Positions 27,745 to 36,753 of a DNA stretch of 62,824 bases are shown one piece after another. The notes beneath the pieces were generated by a model. That model ran no database searches and was not told the DNA's origin. It was given only the letters and a program-made list of their open reading frames with translations. The translations under genes were made by a program, and so were the position numbers. This DNA comes from Marinitenerispora sediminis (GTDB lineage Bacteria; Actinomycetota; Actinomycetes; Streptosporangiales; Streptosporangiaceae): assembly GCF_003336425.1 (NCBI RefSeq), contig NZ_QEIO01000011.1, positions 1 to 62,824 on the forward strand, given 5' to 3'. The number at the start of each line of letters is the position of its first letter. Position 1 is the stretch's first letter.

Positions 27745-27763
27745 TCAGGCAAGGCTCACCTAA
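27745..27763 (-). promoter_or_regulatory. IdeR/DmdR-like iron box upstream of fprA
   Basis: On the minus strand the 19-mer TTAGGTGAGCCTTGCCTGA matches the DtxR-family consensus TTAGGTTAGGCTAACCTAA at 14 of 19 positions, with both half sites visible. It lies 85 bases before the fprA start in a locally AT-richer stretch, where a promoter would be expected. Confidence 0.7.
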
Positions 27764-27929
27764 GTCAAAACTACCCGACCAGTGGTATCCCGACTCAACC
27801 AACTCTAAAAATAGACATTGCCGCCCGCGGGCAAGGTGGTGGGGGCGTGCGGCGAGATCGATGTCATTTCCACCGGTCAGTCAGGAATTATCGCTCACTC
27901 AGCATGGCCAACGCGTCGATCGGCCGATC

Positions 27930-28493
27930 TCAGCCCGAAACAACTGTGGGGTACCTCACGGGGTCGTTGCCGGAGGTGCGCCCGGCCGGCGACAGCCGGA
28001 GGAGGAACTCCTCCTGCCCGCGCAGGCTCTCGGCCGCCCGCCGGAACTCCGCCGAGCCGTGGTCGCGGTAGTGCTGGAGCAGATGATCATAACGGGCGGC
28101 GACGGCGTGCCGCCGCCGTGCGCGCACCTCGACGTGGTAGCCCCCGGTGCCGCCGGCGAGCCGGACCCCCAGGGTGCGCCCGGAGGTGTCGGTGCCCACG
28201 CTGACGTAGCCGCGCAGGAACACCGTGGCCGTGCCGGCCTCCTCCCACGGCACCGCCTCCGGTCCGGTGTCGGCGTCGGGGCCGGGGAGCTGGTCCCACT
28301 CCTCAAGGACCACGCTCACCTCGATCCGCCCCTGCAGCGTGCTCAGCTCCAGATGCTCCGGGCCGCAGGCGAGCAGTGAGCCGCCCGCCAGGCCGGGTGC
28401 GGCGCCGCGGTCGAAGCGGGCGCCCAGGCCGTGGACGCGGAACAGCCCGTTGTCGGGGAAGACGAGGAACCGGATCCGAGTGAGCCGCTGCAC
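27930..28493 (-). CDS. Soluble protein of unknown function
   Basis: The 187-residue product has no recognised domain. The N-terminal half looks beta-rich (LTRIRFLVFPDNGLFRVHGL, then SLLACGPEHLELSTLQGRIE), the middle is VFLRGYVSVGTDTSGR, and the C-terminal third is helical with HYRDHGSAEFRRAAESLRGQ. There is no signal peptide or transmembrane segment. The GTG at 28493 is selected because GGAGGG precedes it by seven bases; the frame stays open to 28556. It is transcribed in the same direction as fprA but 270 bp upstream of it, with an iron box in between. Confidence 0.7.
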   Translation of the reverse strand: MQRLTRIRFLVFPDNGLFRVHGLGARFDRGAAPGLAGGSLLACGPEHLELSTLQGRIEVSVVLEEWDQLPGPDADTGPEAVPWEEAGTATVFLRGYVSVGTDTSGRTLGVRLAGGTGGYHVEVRARRRHAVAARYDHLLQHYRDHGSAEFRRAAESLRGQEEFLLRLSPAGRTSGNDPVRYPTVVSG

Positions 28494-28715
28494 CGCTCCG
28501 CCCTCCACGTTGACGCGTCCGCGCCCGGCGGCCGACCGCCCGGGGCGGCGCGACACCGGCGGGAACCGGCAGATGTGAGGGGACCGATCCTGAACAGCAC
28601 TCTAGTCCGATCGGCGGCCGGCGGGGGCGAGTGTCGCCAGAAGGCACGAAGGTGCCGGTCGCGGGGGTCCCGTGCCGCCCGCGCGGCCGGCCGCCGTCCC
28701 GCGCCACCGCGGTGG

Positions 28716-29399
28716 TCAGCTCGCGCGCGCCGCCGGCCGGGCCTTGGCCGAGGCGGCGAACCGTTCGGCGCGCGGCTGGCCGGACAGGGCGTGGATGGCG
28801 TCCATGACCGCGTCGGTGGCCGCGCGGCGGGACCGCGCGCGGCCGGCCTCGCCGTGCCAGGGCGCCAGGTCCACCACCGGCCCGATCCGCACGCCGAGGC
28901 GGTGGAACGACGGGATCCGGCGGCCCGCCGGCAGGACGTGCGCGGTACCGGTGACCGCCATCGGAACGACCGGCGCGCCCGTCGACAGCGCCAGCCAGGC
29001 GAGCCCGGTCTGCCCGCGGTAGAGCCGCCCGTCCGGGGAGCGCGAGCCCTCCGGGAAGATCCCGACCGCGCGGCCCTCGGCCAGCAGGTCGAGGGTGCTG
29101 TCCATGGCTTCCCGGGCGCCCGTGCCCCGGTCCGTCGAGAGCTGGCCGATCGCCCGCAGGGCGCGCGTGAACGTCCGCTGGGCGAGATTGCCCTCGGCGA
29201 AGAGCTCCCGCTTGGCGAGGAAGACCACGGGGCGGGGGACCACCACGCCGATGAGGACCGGGTCGAAGTTCGACAGGTGGTTCGAGGCCAGGATCACCGG
29301 ACCGTGCGGGGGGATGTGGCGCAGGCCCGTCACCTGCGGTGACCACAGTGTTCGGGTGACCGGCGCGATGACCGACTTGGCGGCTCCGTAGATCGACAC
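28716..29399 (-). CDS. 1-Acyl-sn-glycerol-3-phosphate acyltransferase (PlsC family)
   Basis: The 227-residue membrane-associated acyltransferase should transfer an acyl group to lysophosphatidate in phospholipid synthesis. The catalytic HX4D block appears as SNHLSNFDPVLIG, the substrate block as GIFPEGSRSPDGRLYRGQTG, and the block around APVVPMAVTGTAHVLP is also present. The N-terminus has a short amphipathic segment rather than a full helix. Many actinomycetes carry several PlsC paralogues, so the exact acceptor is uncertain. It is divergent from the cyclase gene at 29641. Confidence 0.93.
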   Translation of the reverse strand: MSIYGAAKSVIAPVTRTLWSPQVTGLRHIPPHGPVILASNHLSNFDPVLIGVVVPRPVVFLAKRELFAEGNLAQRTFTRALRAIGQLSTDRGTGAREAMDSTLDLLAEGRAVGIFPEGSRSPDGRLYRGQTGLAWLALSTGAPVVPMAVTGTAHVLPAGRRIPSFHRLGVRIGPVVDLAPWHGEAGRARSRRAATDAVMDAIHALSGQPRAERFAASAKARPAARAS

Positions 29400-29640
29400 G
29401 GCGGGCTTCTCCTCGGACAGGACGGGGGGACCGCACCGACTCTAGCGAGGCCGGGGCGCCTGTTCCGCCCGGGGTGCGCGGCGGGTCCGGCGCTTTCGCG
29501 GCACGGGCGAGGGGCAGTGACGTGGGACACCGCATACCACTACAGTGTGGTCTAGACCTTTACGGGGCGCCGGCGCCCTCCGGTGCCGGCCCGCGCGTCC
29601 GGCCGGCCGGACGCACGACGCGTGGAGACGAGGCGACGCA

Positions 29641-30306
29641 GTGACGCACCTGGTTGACCTGAGCCACCAGATCGTGGCGGGGATGACGACCTACCCGGGG
29701 CTGCCGGGGCCGGTGGTCGAGGACCACCTCTCCTTCGAGGACTCGCACCGGACCTACGCGCCCGGCACCGAGTTCCGGATCGGCCGGGTCTCGATGGTCG
29801 CCAACACCGGCACCTACCTGGACACCCCCGCGCACCGCTACCGGGACGGCTCCGACCTCGCCGACCTCGAACTCGCCAAGGTGGCCGACCTCGACGGCGT
29901 GGTCATCGACGCCGTCCAGCGGGAGGTCGGCCCGGAGGCGCTGGAGGGGGTGGACGTGGCGGGCCGCGCCGTGCTGATCCGCACGGGCTGGGACCGGCAC
30001 TGGCGCACCGAGCGGTACGGCAGCGACGAGCACCCCTACCTGTCGGAGGCGGCGGCCAAGGCGCTCGTGGCGGCCGGGGCCGTGCTCGTGGGCATCGACT
30101 CCGTCAACATCGACGACATCTCGCCGGCCGCCGACGGGGCGCGGCCGGCGCACTCGGCGCTGCTCGCGGCCGGCATCCCGGTCGTCGAGCACCTGTGCCT
30201 GCTGGACCGGCTGCCCACCGCCGGGTTCCGGTTCTTCGCGGTCCCGGTGAAGGTCCGCGGCCTCGGCACCTTCCCGGTGCGGGCGTTCGCCGTCGTCGGC
30301 GACTGA
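29641..30306 (+). CDS. Cyclase/kynurenine-formamidase-family hydrolase
   Basis: The 221-residue protein belongs to the Cyclase family of metal-dependent hydrolases (KynB-like). The N-terminus LVDLSHQIVAGMTTYPGLPG and the metal-binding DTPAHRYRDG are diagnostic; IDSVNIDDISP and GIPVVEHLCLLDRLP follow the family pattern. Substrates range from N-formylkynurenine to isatin and polyketide intermediates. No tryptophan-catabolism genes are adjacent, so the specific role is open. The GTG at 29641 has GAGG about eight bases upstream. Confidence 0.92.
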   Translation: MTHLVDLSHQIVAGMTTYPGLPGPVVEDHLSFEDSHRTYAPGTEFRIGRVSMVANTGTYLDTPAHRYRDGSDLADLELAKVADLDGVVIDAVQREVGPEALEGVDVAGRAVLIRTGWDRHWRTERYGSDEHPYLSEAAAKALVAAGAVLVGIDSVNIDDISPAADGARPAHSALLAAGIPVVEHLCLLDRLPTAGFRFFAVPVKVRGLGTFPVRAFAVVGD

Positions 30307-30316
30307 ACCGGGCGGC

Positions 30317-30344
30317 CGCCGGCCGGCCGTGAAGCCGGCCGGCG
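30317..30344. terminator. Bidirectional hairpin terminator
   Basis: A perfect 11-bp stem CGCCGGCCGGC/GCCGGCCGGCG with loop CGTGAA lies exactly between two convergent stops, so it can serve both genes. Confidence 0.8.
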
Positions 30345-32453
30345 TCACAGGTCGGCGTCCACCTCCGCGCGGGCCTGGCGCTGCTCGCGCCGGACCCGGC
30401 GCTCGTGCTCCAGCGCCGCCGCGCGCTCGTCGCCGGCGACGGCCGTGCGCATCGCCGACGCCAGCGCCCGCAGCTCCATGTTGATCCGCGGGTAGTCCAC
30501 CAGGCGCGGCAGCGCGCCCAGCCGGGGGGCCCGGCGCTCGCTCATCGCCGCGCTCAGCTCCCGGAACGCCAGGTCCACGCGCTGCAGGGTGATGCCGGAG
30601 ACCGGCGGCGGCTTGTCCAGGGCGAGCGCCGACAGCGCCAGGTACCCGGTGCGCTGGGTCGCGACGACGACGGGCCACAGCGGCTGGGTCGTCTCCGCCC
30701 GCGGCACGTCGCCGATCGCGCTGTCGTAGACGCCGCGCAGGCTGATCAGGTCGGCCCGCAGGTCCCGGCGCAGCCGGTAGCGGCGCTCCGGGCCGATCGC
30801 CACGTCGGGGTCGAGCACCTCGTTGATCACCGTCCGGGCGTCGTCCAGGACGTTGATGATCGTCCGGGGCAGCCGCGACGCCGACGCCTGCCGCCACAGC
30901 AGGACCGCGCCGAGCATACCGACGAGCGAGCCGAGGAGGGTGTCCAGGATCCGCGCCTGCGCGAGCTCGTCCACCGGGTAGGGGGCCGCGGTGTGGGCGA
31001 TGAGCAGCGCCATCGGCGTGAGCAGGATGCTGCCGTACAGGAACGTCCGGGCGATCACCAGCTGGGCCAGCCCCATGAAGAGTCCGGCCGCCACGATGAC
31101 GACCGGCAGCGGCGGGTGCAGCAGCAGCACGCCGACCCCGATCACGACGCCGAGCAGCGTGCCGAGCGCGCGCTGCACCCCCCGGTTCACCGTCAGCACC
31201 ACGTTGCCGCCCTGGAGCACCGCGGCGGTGGTCACCGAGACCCAGTAGAAGCGTTCGAAGCCGAGGAGCACGGCGAGCAGGCCGGCCGCCGCCACCGTGA
31301 TCCCCATCCGCAGCGCGGTCGGCAGCACCAGCGACTCGCGGCTCAGGCTGGAGCGCAGCGAGTCCAGGACCGAGGGGTAGCGGGTGTCGTACAGGCCGAG
31401 GCCGGCGCCGGCGGCCTCGTGCTCGGGCTTGCGCGCCGTCTGCGCGGCGCGGGCCAGCCGGGTGTACAGCCGGGACTCCAGGGAGCGCGGCCGCAGCCCG
31501 CGGCGCACCTCGTCGAGCCGGGCCGGATCGGGGGCCAGCTCCGGCCGGGCGACGGCGTCGGCGAGGCCCGCCGCGAACCGCGCGACCTCCTCGGGCAGCG
31601 GGTCGGTCCGTGCCATGGAGACGTCGGCGGCGGCGAGGTGGATGTCGGAGACCCAGCGCAGCAGGGCGCGCAGCCGGGCGGCGGCCGGGGTGTCGCGGTA
31701 GCCGCGCGTCTGGGCCAGCAGCACGAGCCGCCACGCCTCCGCGACCGCGAGCGAGGCTTCGTGCTGGACGTGGTCGAGCGAAGGCGTGCCGACAGCGCGG
31801 AGCAGCTTGGCGAGCTTGCGGAACGCCTCGGCCACCGCGCGGTTCTCCGGGTACCGGCCGCGGAAGGGCGCGTCCGCCATCGCCACCAGCCAGCCGACGG
31901 CCGCGCCGATCCCGGCCAGCCCGGCGTGCAGCGGGACGGCGGCCAGCCCGCCCGGGGCGATCGTGGAGATGGCGCCCACGAGGGTGATGAACAGCGGACC
32001 GGGGCGGTCGACCCGCAGCGCCTGGCAGATCCAGGTGGCGACCCCCGCGATCAGGCCGATGCCGAGCGCCGCCGTCCACGGGGTGACCGAGGCGAGGGAA
32101 CCCAGGCCCACGCTGAGGACGAACCCGACGCCGACGAAGGCGAGGGCCACGGCGCGGTGCGCGTAGGGGGTGGTGCGTTCGTAGAGCACCGTCATGGAGC
32201 CCAGGGCCGCGAGCGCGGCCGCCCTGGGGTCGAAGAAAACGGCGGCGAGCGCGAAGGAACCACTCATGGCGACCGCGGCCTTGATCGCGATCGTCCAGGC
32301 CCACCGCCCGGACGCGAGCCCGAACACCGCCTTCAGATCGATACGCGCCTTCGGCAGGTCGGCCACCTTGGGGCGGATCCGTGCCGGCGGCCTCCACTCG
32401 GGGGCGGACGGCTCGGAACCCCCGCCGTCGTGGGATGTCGCCTGTTCGTGCAC
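30345..32453 (-). CDS. FUSC-family integral membrane protein
   Basis: The 702-residue protein has two blocks of about five to six helices each (residues 55-190 and about 420-550) separated and followed by long soluble regions. This is the layout of FUSC/aromatic acid exporter (AaeB-like) permeases. Helical signatures include WAWTIAIKAAVAMSGSFALA and WVSVTTAAVLQGGNVVLTVN, followed by GVQRALGTLLGVVIGVG. The second of these is the FUSC_2 motif region. Export of aromatic acids or other small organics is possible but unproven. The GTG at 32453 is chosen because in-frame sequence upstream is not protein-like; its ribosome-binding site is poor, so the start is uncertain. Confidence 0.88.
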   Translation of the reverse strand: MHEQATSHDGGGSEPSAPEWRPPARIRPKVADLPKARIDLKAVFGLASGRWAWTIAIKAAVAMSGSFALAAVFFDPRAAALAALGSMTVLYERTTPYAHRAVALAFVGVGFVLSVGLGSLASVTPWTAALGIGLIAGVATWICQALRVDRPGPLFITLVGAISTIAPGGLAAVPLHAGLAGIGAAVGWLVAMADAPFRGRYPENRAVAEAFRKLAKLLRAVGTPSLDHVQHEASLAVAEAWRLVLLAQTRGYRDTPAAARLRALLRWVSDIHLAAADVSMARTDPLPEEVARFAAGLADAVARPELAPDPARLDEVRRGLRPRSLESRLYTRLARAAQTARKPEHEAAGAGLGLYDTRYPSVLDSLRSSLSRESLVLPTALRMGITVAAAGLLAVLLGFERFYWVSVTTAAVLQGGNVVLTVNRGVQRALGTLLGVVIGVGVLLLHPPLPVVIVAAGLFMGLAQLVIARTFLYGSILLTPMALLIAHTAAPYPVDELAQARILDTLLGSLVGMLGAVLLWRQASASRLPRTIINVLDDARTVINEVLDPDVAIGPERRYRLRRDLRADLISLRGVYDSAIGDVPRAETTQPLWPVVVATQRTGYLALSALALDKPPPVSGITLQRVDLAFRELSAAMSERRAPRLGALPRLVDYPRINMELRALASAMRTAVAGDERAAALEHERRVRREQRQARAEVDADL

Positions 32454-32627
32454 ACCCTCAATGTTAGGCAGATTCGTCACCAGAGCGTGCGATGTGGCAC
32501 TTGGTGCGCGGTTCGTCGGATTGGTGCGGCTGGGGCGGAGACGGTGGGATACGAGGGCTTCCGTGGCCGGGGGAGCGGCCGCTCGGAGGGCTTCCTCACC
32601 GCGCGGAGAGCCCCTAACCTGCGGCCT

Positions 32628-33347
32628 ATGTCGAACGAATCCCCCCGTCAGCCCCGTGCGGGACAGGTCCAGCAGGCGGGGAGCCGGAGCCGGGCTCGCC
32701 ACGTCGCGACGTGGGTGTGGGCGGGCCTTCCCGCGCTGAGTCTCGGGTTCGCCAGTCCGTTCTTCTTCATCCAGGCCGCGGCCCGCCGGTTCAACGCCTG
32801 GACGCTGGCGCTGGCGGTCGCCACCACCGCGCTGTTCGTCGGCTTCTTCCTGGCCGAGCCGGACTCGCCCTGGGAGACGGCGTGCGCGGTCCTCAACTGG
32901 GTGGTCGGCGGCGGCCTGGCGCTCGCCATGCGCGGATACGTCTTCGGTCCTCCCGCGGGGGCCGCCCCGGCCGGGCGGGCGCCACAGCCGGAGCCGGACG
33001 GGTGGGCGCGGGAGCGGTCGCCGTTGCTGGCGGAGGCGCGGCGGCTCCGCGAAACGCGCGCGCACGCACGGGAGCTGATGGAGCGGGACCCCCTGGTGGC
33101 GAAGGAACTCGGTGTGGGCCGTCCTGATCGCGACCGCGAGTTCGACGACGGCGGGGTGGTCGACCTGAACAACGCTCCGGAGCAGGTGATCAGCCGGATC
33201 AACGGCGTCACCGTCCAGCACGCGCAGGCGCTGGTGCGCGCGCGCCGCATGGGCGGGCGCTTCAGCTCCGTGGCGGACGCGGTCATCCGGGCGGACCTGC
33301 CCGCCGAGCTGGAGGAGGTGCTCGCGGAGTACGCGGTCTTCGGCTGA
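32628..33347 (+). CDS. Membrane protein with ComEA-like helix-hairpin-helix domain
   Basis: The 239-residue protein has two or three transmembrane helices at about residues 28-90 (WVWAGLPALSLGFASPFFFI and LNWVVGGGLALAMRGYVFG). A Pro/Arg-rich linker and charged helix follow. The C-terminal domain VVDLNNAPEQVISRINGVTV with ALVRARRMGGRFSSVADAVI is the HhH fold of ComEA. It could bind DNA or a protein partner, but no competence genes are nearby and the helices differ from ComEA. The start ATG at 32628 follows GCGGAGAGCC at some distance. Confidence 0.85.
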   Translation: MSNESPRQPRAGQVQQAGSRSRARHVATWVWAGLPALSLGFASPFFFIQAAARRFNAWTLALAVATTALFVGFFLAEPDSPWETACAVLNWVVGGGLALAMRGYVFGPPAGAAPAGRAPQPEPDGWARERSPLLAEARRLRETRAHARELMERDPLVAKELGVGRPDRDREFDDGGVVDLNNAPEQVISRINGVTVQHAQALVRARRMGGRFSSVADAVIRADLPAELEEVLAEYAVFG

Positions 33348-33370
33348 CCGGAGCGGACCGTGCCCGGCGG

Positions 33371-34636
33371 TCACCCGCCCGGTTCGGCCGCCGACCGGGA
33401 GTCGAGCGCGGCGCGCAGCCGCCTGAGCTCCGCCAGCGCGTCGTCCATCTGCGCCTCGGCGCGTTCGGCGCGGCGGACGGCCTGGGCGCGGGCGTCGTCC
33501 ACGGCGGCTAGCCGCTGGGCGGCGGACTCCCTGGCCTCGGCCAGCGCCTCCGCCGCGGTACGGCGGTGCTCGGCGAGTTCCGCGAGCGAGCGGCCGCGCT
33601 CCTCCTCGGCGGCCTCGCGGGTCCGCTGGAGCTCGGCGGCGAGCCGCGCGTTCTCGGCGGTGAGGCGGTCCCGCTCGGCGGCGGCCTCCGCCGTGCGCGC
33701 CTCGGCGCGCTCCGTGGCGAACTCGGCGCGTTCGGCGCGGCGGCTCTCCGCCTCCCGCTCGCGTGTCTCCTCGGCCAACCGGCCGCGCACGCCGTCGAGT
33801 TCGGCGGCGGCGCGCTCCCGCGCCTCGGCCAGCGTGCGCTCGGCCTGCTGGCGCTGCTCGTCCAGCCGCGCGGCCGCGCGCTCCTCGGCGGCGCGCACCC
33901 GGCGCTCCGCCTCCGCGAGCGCGGCGTCGCGTTCGGCAACCGCGGCGTCGCGCGCCGCCACCGCGGCATCGTGCTCGGCGCCGAGCCGCTCGACCTCCGC
34001 CCGGGCGGCATCGCGCTCGGCCAGTGCCGCCTCGCGGGCGGCGATCGCCGAGTCCGCCATCCGCTCGGCTGAGCCCGCCGCGGCGATCGACGACGCGGCC
34101 GCCTCCTCCGCCCCGCGCCGCGCGTTCTCGGCCGCGCGCCGTTGGGCCTCGGCCGCACGGCGCAGGTTCTCGGCCTCCAGCCGGGCGGCGTCGGCCTCGG
34201 CGATCTGACGGGCGGCCGCGACCCGGGCCGCCTCGACCTGGGCCTCCGCGTTGGCGGGGTCGGTCATGGTGGAGAACGCCTCGGTGGCGGCGGTGAGGGT
34301 GCCGGCCAGCTGCTCGGCCTGCACGGCGAACCTGGTGAGGAGTTCGTCAGCCCGCAACCGGGCACTGGTCACCGGCGTCGCGCCGCGGGGGGCCGCTCCG
34401 GAGCGCTGCGGCTCGGGCTCGGCGGCCTCCGGCGGCCGCTCGGCCTCCTCGGCCGCCCGCTGCCGCTCCTGGGCGTCCTGGGCCTCCTGGGCGAGGCGCT
34501 GCCGCTCCCGCCAGGCCCGCCATCGGGTGTGCTCGGGGAGGTCGCAGTACTCCGGTGGCCGACCGGGGGACGTTCCGCGCGGGACGGGGCGGTCGCAGCC
34601 GGGGAAGTTGCAGGTGTTCGCGTCGGTGCCAGCCAC
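33371..34636 (-). CDS. Coiled-coil protein with N-terminal Cys/His knuckle
   Basis: The 421-residue protein starts with a putative zinc knuckle, TCNFPGCDRPVPRGTSPGRP followed by PEYCDLPEHTRWRAWRER (C-x4-C, then C-x4-H). A Glu/Ala/Arg-dominated coiled coil of about 300 residues follows (residues 85-410; for example AAERDRLTAENARLAAELQR). Long helices with a small N-terminal DNA- or protein-binding module recall KfrA-like or chromosome-organising proteins, but identity cannot be shown. The GTG at 34636 is chosen because the knuckle begins ten residues later. It is convergent with the HhH gene. Confidence 0.82.
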   Translation of the reverse strand: MAGTDANTCNFPGCDRPVPRGTSPGRPPEYCDLPEHTRWRAWRERQRLAQEAQDAQERQRAAEEAERPPEAAEPEPQRSGAAPRGATPVTSARLRADELLTRFAVQAEQLAGTLTAATEAFSTMTDPANAEAQVEAARVAAARQIAEADAARLEAENLRRAAEAQRRAAENARRGAEEAAASSIAAAGSAERMADSAIAAREAALAERDAARAEVERLGAEHDAAVAARDAAVAERDAALAEAERRVRAAEERAAARLDEQRQQAERTLAEARERAAAELDGVRGRLAEETREREAESRRAERAEFATERAEARTAEAAAERDRLTAENARLAAELQRTREAAEEERGRSLAELAEHRRTAAEALAEARESAAQRLAAVDDARAQAVRRAERAEAQMDDALAELRRLRAALDSRSAAEPGG

Positions 34637-34694
34637 GCGACGAGGGTAGCGCCTTCCCGAGGGGGGCCCGGCGAGCCGCTCCGGGGGCGCGGGC

Positions 34695-34729
34695 GGCACC
34701 GTCCGACGCGGGTCGCGCCGGACGGTGCC
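34695..34729. terminator. Inverted repeat between coiled-coil and PPOX genes
   Basis: An 11-bp perfect stem GGCACCGTCCG/CGGACGGTGCC with a 13-base loop lies about 170 bases after the PPOX stop (minus strand) and just upstream of the coiled-coil gene. It may be a terminator or an operator. Confidence 0.5.
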
Positions 34730-34898
34730 GGGCCGCTCACCGCGCGTCATGGTCGCGACGCGCGGCAAGGGACGGGTAAACCGGTCCGCGCCGGGTCGGC
34801 GGTCGCGTCCGAGGTCCACCGGCAGGTAAAACTACCGAGGAGCCCCGGCATGCGCGGAATCGGGGTGGCCGAAACCCCGGTCGGGACCGGCGGCCCGG

Positions 34899-35561
34899 TC
34901 ACGCCAGGTGCGCCAGGTAGCCCGGGAGCGGCGTGCCGGAGGGGAGCGCGGCGTCGGGGACGGGTGTACCCAGGGTGCGGCGCACCGGGATCACGCCCGC
35001 CCAGTGCGGCAGTTCCACGTCCTCGGGGTCGTCCGCGACGTCGCCCGTGCGGACCTTCGCGGAGACCTCGTCTAGCTCCACCCGCAGCACGGCGGTCATC
35101 GCGTGCTCCTTCGCACCGGCCGGCCGGCAGTCGGCGGACCGGCCGCGCACCACCTGGTCCACGACCGCGTCGAGCGCCAGGGCCCGCTCCGCCGGGTCGG
35201 TGACTCGGTGCGCCGTGCCGTGGACGACCACCGAGCGGTAGTTGACGGAGTGGTGCAGCGCGGCCCGGGCGAGCACGATCCCGTCCGTGATCGTCACCGT
35301 GACGCAGACGCGCCGGCCGTCGACGGTGCGCATCGGGCGGCTGCCGGTGGAACCGTGCAGGTAGAGCCGCCGGTCCACGCGCGCGTACAGCGTGGGCAGC
35401 ACCACGGGCGCGCCCTCGGCGACGAAACCGAGGTGGCAGACGAATTCGGCGTCCAGGACGGCGTGCACGGTGTCCTCGTCGTAGCGGGCGCGGTCGGCGT
35501 GCCGGGTGGGCGTGGTGCGGGCGGTGGCGGAGTAGGCGGGGCCGGGGAGCGCGGAGTCCAT
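34899..35561 (-). CDS. FMN-binding split-barrel (pyridoxamine-phosphate-oxidase-like) protein
   Basis: The 220-residue protein belongs to the flavin-nucleotide-binding PPOX group. Diagnostic blocks are VHAVLDAEFVCHLGFVAEGA, the FMN loop LYLHGSTGSRPMRTVDG, ALHHSVNYRSVVVHGTAHRV and the C-terminal DDPEDVELPHWAGVIPVRRT. In actinobacteria such genes are often controlled by a MocR/PdxR-type regulator and linked to vitamin B6 or stress; no regulator is adjacent here. The ATG at 35561 is well placed behind AAAGGGAG. Its upstream region is unusually AT-rich and holds a direct repeat. Confidence 0.9.
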   Translation of the reverse strand: MDSALPGPAYSATARTTPTRHADRARYDEDTVHAVLDAEFVCHLGFVAEGAPVVLPTLYARVDRRLYLHGSTGSRPMRTVDGRRVCVTVTITDGIVLARAALHHSVNYRSVVVHGTAHRVTDPAERALALDAVVDQVVRGRSADCRPAGAKEHAMTAVLRVELDEVSAKVRTGDVADDPEDVELPHWAGVIPVRRTLGTPVPDAALPSGTPLPGYLAHLA

Positions 35562-35573
35562 GATTCTCCCTTT

Positions 35574-35603
35574 GTATTAGTGCAAAAGAAGTTACGTATT
35601 GGT
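35574..35603 (-). promoter_or_regulatory. Direct repeat upstream of the PPOX gene
   Basis: On the plus strand GTATTAGT and GTATTGGT occur 22 bases apart, two helical turns, in an AT-rich patch just before the start codon. Direct repeats with this spacing suit MocR/PdxR-type or activator binding. Confidence 0.45.
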
Positions 35604-36039
35604 ACTTTACCGGCCGGGCGGGCGGCCGCCAAGGGCCGGCCTCCGGCGTCCGCCGGTGAGCCGGGCCGGGAAGCCGCTCGGCAGGCCGGGGGAAGGCCGG
35701 ACCGGCGCCCGCACGGCCGGCGCCGGCATCTCGGGCCGGACCCCCCCCAGGTGCCCCGGGCGGACGCGTCGCCGGGGCGCGGACGCGGGTGGCCGCCCGG
35801 AACCACGTGGTGTTCCTCGCCGGTGCGGGGACCGCGGCGGTCGCGGTAGTGGCGGGGCCGCGTCGGGATCGAGCGCTCACCGGATGAGACGGCAGCGAGG
35901 ACGCCCCATGCCGCCCTCTGGCGGAGCCACCCCCGCGCCCCGCCACCGACGACGGCCCTGGGGCGTCGATGGGGTGGTGCGCTGGCCAGTGGCGGTGGGA
36001 GGTCAGTGGCCGCTGGGCAGGGTGCGGGTCAGCCGGTTG
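35604..36039. other. Intergenic stretch, no gene recognised
   Basis: About 430 GC-rich bases without a domain-bearing frame. It leads into a degenerate block that has a relative near 42 kb. Confidence 0.45.
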
Positions 36040-36535
36040 CCACCGGATCGCGGATTTCGGCGCCGGGAGCCGCTGGCGGGTGCGGGCCGGGCTCCTTCGG
36101 TAGCGCGTGCGGCACGCCTCCGGGCTCAGCTGGTTCCACGACCGGATGATGGCCACCTCGCCCCCGTGAGCGGCGCGGACCGGGTGACGCCGTCCCCGCC
36201 GGCTCCGGTTCCTCGTCGCGGGCCGGACGGAGCAGCACGTGCCCCGGACCGGTCGCGGCTTTCGCACCGGGGTCAGCGGGCGCGGGCCCAGCGCCCGGCA
36301 CCGCTCCGGAAGCCGGGGAACCGGCGTCCGCGACCGTGTCCCGGCGGTACTCGGGCTGCGGCCACGCCGACCAGGCCAGCCTCGGCGGGCCGCCGTCCAG
36401 GGACCGCGCCTGCCTCTGCCGCACCGCAGGCGGCGCACCGCCGTGGACGCGGAGCCCGCTTCGAAGCGGGCCAGGAGCGTGCACACCCCGCGCCCTTCGC
36501 CATGGGAATCCGTGCTCCGGCGAACCGACGGATGC
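36040..36535. repeat. Degenerate repeat block A (paired with 41910-42430)
   Basis: Side-by-side reading shows shared landmarks in the same order as in block B. These include a CCGGATCGCGG start, GGTTCCACGAC in the middle, TGCCCCGGACCGG and ACGGGCGCGGGCCC-like segments, and CCTTCGCC near the end. No intact frame spans it. The minus strand gives partly similar translations in the two copies (TPVRKPRPVRG in both). Likely two decayed copies of one mobile element or gene; its family was not identified. The 220 bases after it up to 36753 show nothing recognisable. Confidence 0.6.
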
Positions 36536-36753
36536 GGTCGCGCAGGCGGCCGCGAGTGACGGCGGGGGGACGGTTCCGTCCTGGACCGCAGCCCTCGGCG
36601 CTGGCCGCGGGGCGAGGCGATACCCCGCTCGCGCGGGTGGGCGGGGGTGGATGCGGATCGCCGCCGCGGGGGTCGCCGCGGAGGCCCGCTCCGCCGAGCG
36701 CGGTGGCGGGGCGACGCCGTCCCGCGCCGCCGGAGGCCGGCCGAGCGTGGACG

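Noticed and set aside
29560-32397. Very long minus-strand frame through the cyclase and FUSC genes
   Set aside because: Shadow frame of the FUSC gene; translation is repetitive Arg/Pro/Gly.
30405-32627. Long plus-strand frame antisense to FUSC
   Set aside because: Low-complexity shadow; only its last part, from the ATG at 32628, is a real gene.
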